A stretch of 7,267 nt of DNA, from assembly GCA_021803885.1 (NCBI GenBank), contig JAJZKY010000221.1, forward strand, positions 1-7,267, given 5' to 3'. Each line of letters begins with the position of its first letter. Position 1 is the first letter of the stretch. Positions 6,501 through 7,267 of the stretch are shown one piece after another. This DNA is from Planctomycetota bacterium. GTDB taxonomy: Bacteria; Planctomycetota; Phycisphaerae; WQYP01; JAJZKY01. A program made the translations under genes and the position numbers. The notes under the pieces were generated by a model, which ran no database searches, was not told where the DNA came from, and was given only the letters and a program-made list of their open reading frames with translations.

Positions 6501-7267
6501 CATAACTGCTTATCCTTCATGGCGTAATCGGCACCGCGTTCGTATTGAAAAGCAAAGGGGTTCTTCCGGCTGTTCCACGCCAGGCCTTCATCCGTGGCCA
6601 CGTACACCCGGCCACCTTTGCCAACGGCCACCGCGTTGATCAGGCTGCTGGGCAGGCCCTTGCCAAACGGTGTAATTGGAATTTGCCATGGTCCCGTAAC
6701 CATCCACCACCTGTTATATGGGGGATAGCCGATGGCCAAACCATTGCATTGCGTGCCCACAAAGGCCACTCCCGCCCGATTGAAGGCCACGCAATCCGGA
6801 TTCGGCGGCAGGCCGTTGGCGGTCAGGCCATTTGACTTTCCTGGAACGGCCTGCGGTATGTAACGCCATGTATGTTTGCCGGTTTCATAAATGCTTACAC
6901 CCGCTTCGGTGCACATCCACACGGATTTACCGTATGGATCGGATACGATGGCAACGACATGCGAACCCAGCGGGCCGTCCAGCAGGCCGTAATGTTGCCA
7001 TTTTACACCGTTGAACACGCAGACTCCGTGCCGGTCCGTTCCGGCCCAGAGGCGCTTCTTGGCGTCCAGACACAGCGAACAGATATGGTTGCTCACCAAG
7101 CCGGGGGAATTGGCCTTGTCGTAACATGTCCAGTGCCGCCTGGCATTGGGTTGGTAATGGTAGATGCCGGAATCCTCACTGGCCACCCACGCCCCGCCAT
7201 TGCCATCCGACACCATGGCGGTAATGTGCCGCGCGGGGCAGTGCAGTACCCAAACATAAACCGCCCG
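3506..7267 (-). CDS. Large multidomain beta-propeller protein ('two-component regulator propeller' type), start beyond window
   Basis: The frame is open to the right edge: 17 codons precede the ATG at 7216 and complete its first propeller strand (ITAMVSDGNGGAWVAS), so that ATG is internal and the gene is 5'-truncated here. Counting from it, seven propeller-like repeats of the form 'I.. .. D..G..W.GT..G' are visible near residues 1-21, 45-70, 87-110, 141-163, 193-214, 262-284 and 357-381. An Ala/Pro-rich insert (about 285-350) separates the last two. Residues 451-468 carry a conspicuous motif, DDWRTQGSWLGRYGRYWA. Residues 515-690 look beta-rich (YVYLHIPAGAYTLSLYF) and could be a sandwich or carbohydrate-binding-like fold. 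Residues 700-1190 look mostly helical. There is no histidine kinase or DNA-binding region, so it is not a classical hybrid sensor. Similar propellers occur in extracytoplasmic ligand-binding regions; the ligand is unknown. The final 45 residues look less protein-like and run over the ribosome-binding site and start of the next gene. Confidence 0.88.
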   Translation of the reverse strand, partial: RAVYVWVLHCPARHITAMVSDGNGGAWVASEDSGIYHYQPNARRHWTCYDKANSPGLVSNHICSLCLDAKKRLWAGTDRHGVCVFNGVKWQHYGLLDGPLGSHVVAIVSDPYGKSVWMCTEAGVSIYETGKHTWRYIPQAVPGKSNGLTANGLPPNPDCVAFNRAGVAFVGTQCNGLAIGYPPYNRWWMVTGPWQIPITPFGKGLPSSLINAVAVGKGGRVYVATDEGLAWNSRKNPFAFQYERGADYAMKDKQLWHPPPGFKMPPRKFLSRLLPADHITCLAVDSQGKLWLGTWHSGLWTNAARGPGAPAQGDIKEMTRAIVRFNTVWRARRAIMARWAKAHKTAAASSAAARPPALPPLPPHTRFQVNRLDVSAVLPLGNGAVLIGHHCVGVSELRLAPSPSQRDGGVIGALAWLGRRMLWPPQHPSLPAPAKAPTTGQLAALYQKLLQNNLPPQSKEPRVMPITDDWRTQGSWLGRYGRYWACLFAYIPPPGVGDYVWAPGSLALDHTEGIGPHHRMRARGQYHLPDGDAVRYWVQWPFTAHRGSLELPEVYFDQCVATGATISKLDRRQSEIDDHGETYPPTWQGPDLYVYLHIPAGAYTLSLYFKQRHFQRRRNRLYHMGRDQVISLIPLPGHFDFGTVLNPNTAPLASMRGEVQSRVVNFYGGVWKRFLIRGPMKLAIRIARNYSVNTILSGAMLDPLAEHPAPYYYGYRAWQTHENQRKAFRTQLAVAWRNGKLSGDSSVGSARWRRHPVDDSTGNPPAKSANNRGVAMAADIMQALNLLEHRDPAVWATDQRLAYISVLRWCAACYGATPINPTVAAVAEKCYYHLGLFYNWESAEKSRGMLTSRQIEKGLRWDGGTVNYKGLEYTVIRRSIAAHSATSGAAEAANIPAPGVFGSLRPHNGSAAPLAVRLVRILGIPRHGASYLPMLARVCNYLVRAVHPGVRRPIRTALGGAVPLVARLVAAINRGAPPTLLREKILNTITLSGYDIPRPGEGWKYGNVRERRALSAFLAQRGEQLLRSGSRTTAARWEIASVMLASQDDVALGTVGVLGRYLPATPGSPMYEPSALPRDIVRKLRDICERRLSDDTRFYFRAYGLEALARKQLERKRSLPPGVRKAYLARLRAMIGKAARGSLSRQYFFLRRMIAVQRAWGLGTHYRMATEAVNALAGWRQALVPARKLPSASRKALLRWIREASLGSGRTAVPSGEAGRGELSESRIFSPSCTVRESVNSVFFQGVFYAKSH
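3529..3534 (-). promoter_or_regulatory. Ribosome binding site of the cysteine-rich gene (decides start)
   Basis: AAGGAG on the minus strand lies 6 bases before ATG 3522 and lies inside the end of the propeller coding region. It supports the 3522 start over the in-frame ATG at 3546, which would place this site within the protein. Confidence 0.75.

Noticed and set aside
7214..7216. ATG at 7216 as the true start of the propeller gene
   Set aside because: The 17 upstream codons are open and complete the first propeller strand (HITAMVSDGNGG), and the frame reaches the edge. No ribosome-binding site precedes the ATG.

Overview
The window looks like part of a planctomycete genome (Planctomycetota, possibly Phycisphaerae-like). 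It is a moderately GC-rich stretch, and the mix of genes is one I associate with that phylum: a very large 'two-component regulator propeller' type protein, a DUF1573 protein, a MauE/DoxX redox membrane protein and orphan exported proteins. The taxonomic call is inference from gene content; there is no rRNA or other marker gene. No tRNA, rRNA, CRISPR array, insertion sequence or terminator was found.

All supported genes lie on the minus strand and read from the right edge to the left edge, with almost no space between them. In transcription order: (1) a very large exported-type beta-propeller protein whose start lies beyond the right edge (7267 down to 3506); (2) a small exported protein with 11 cysteines in its mature part (3522-3022), overlapping gene 1 by 17 bases; (3) after a 127-base gap, a 412-residue type I membrane protein with a signal peptide and a C-terminal anchor (2894-1656), not assigned to a family; (4) a DUF1573 protein with an N-terminal membrane anchor, probably starting at a TTG inside the end of gene 3 (1668-796); (5) after 41 bases, a MauE/DoxX-type membrane protein with a CxCFG motif (754 to the left edge). 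There is no gene-free stretch over 300 bases.

Taken together the products look like one cell-envelope unit: an extracytoplasmic propeller, a cysteine-rich secreted substrate, two membrane-anchored periplasmic-facing proteins and a candidate thiol-redox membrane protein. A working hypothesis is that the MauE/DoxX protein supplies or removes disulfides for the cysteine-rich protein, with DUF1573 and the 412-residue protein as partners. No member has a proven role here.

The oddest local feature is at the left end. The MauE/DoxX frame stays open to the edge, but in the last 120 or so bases the protein-like sequence and GC-rich third positions move to another frame. That second frame also has its own ATG and ribosome-binding-like GGAG at 167-165. 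This suggests a frameshift, a fusion or deletion junction, or an overlapping downstream gene.
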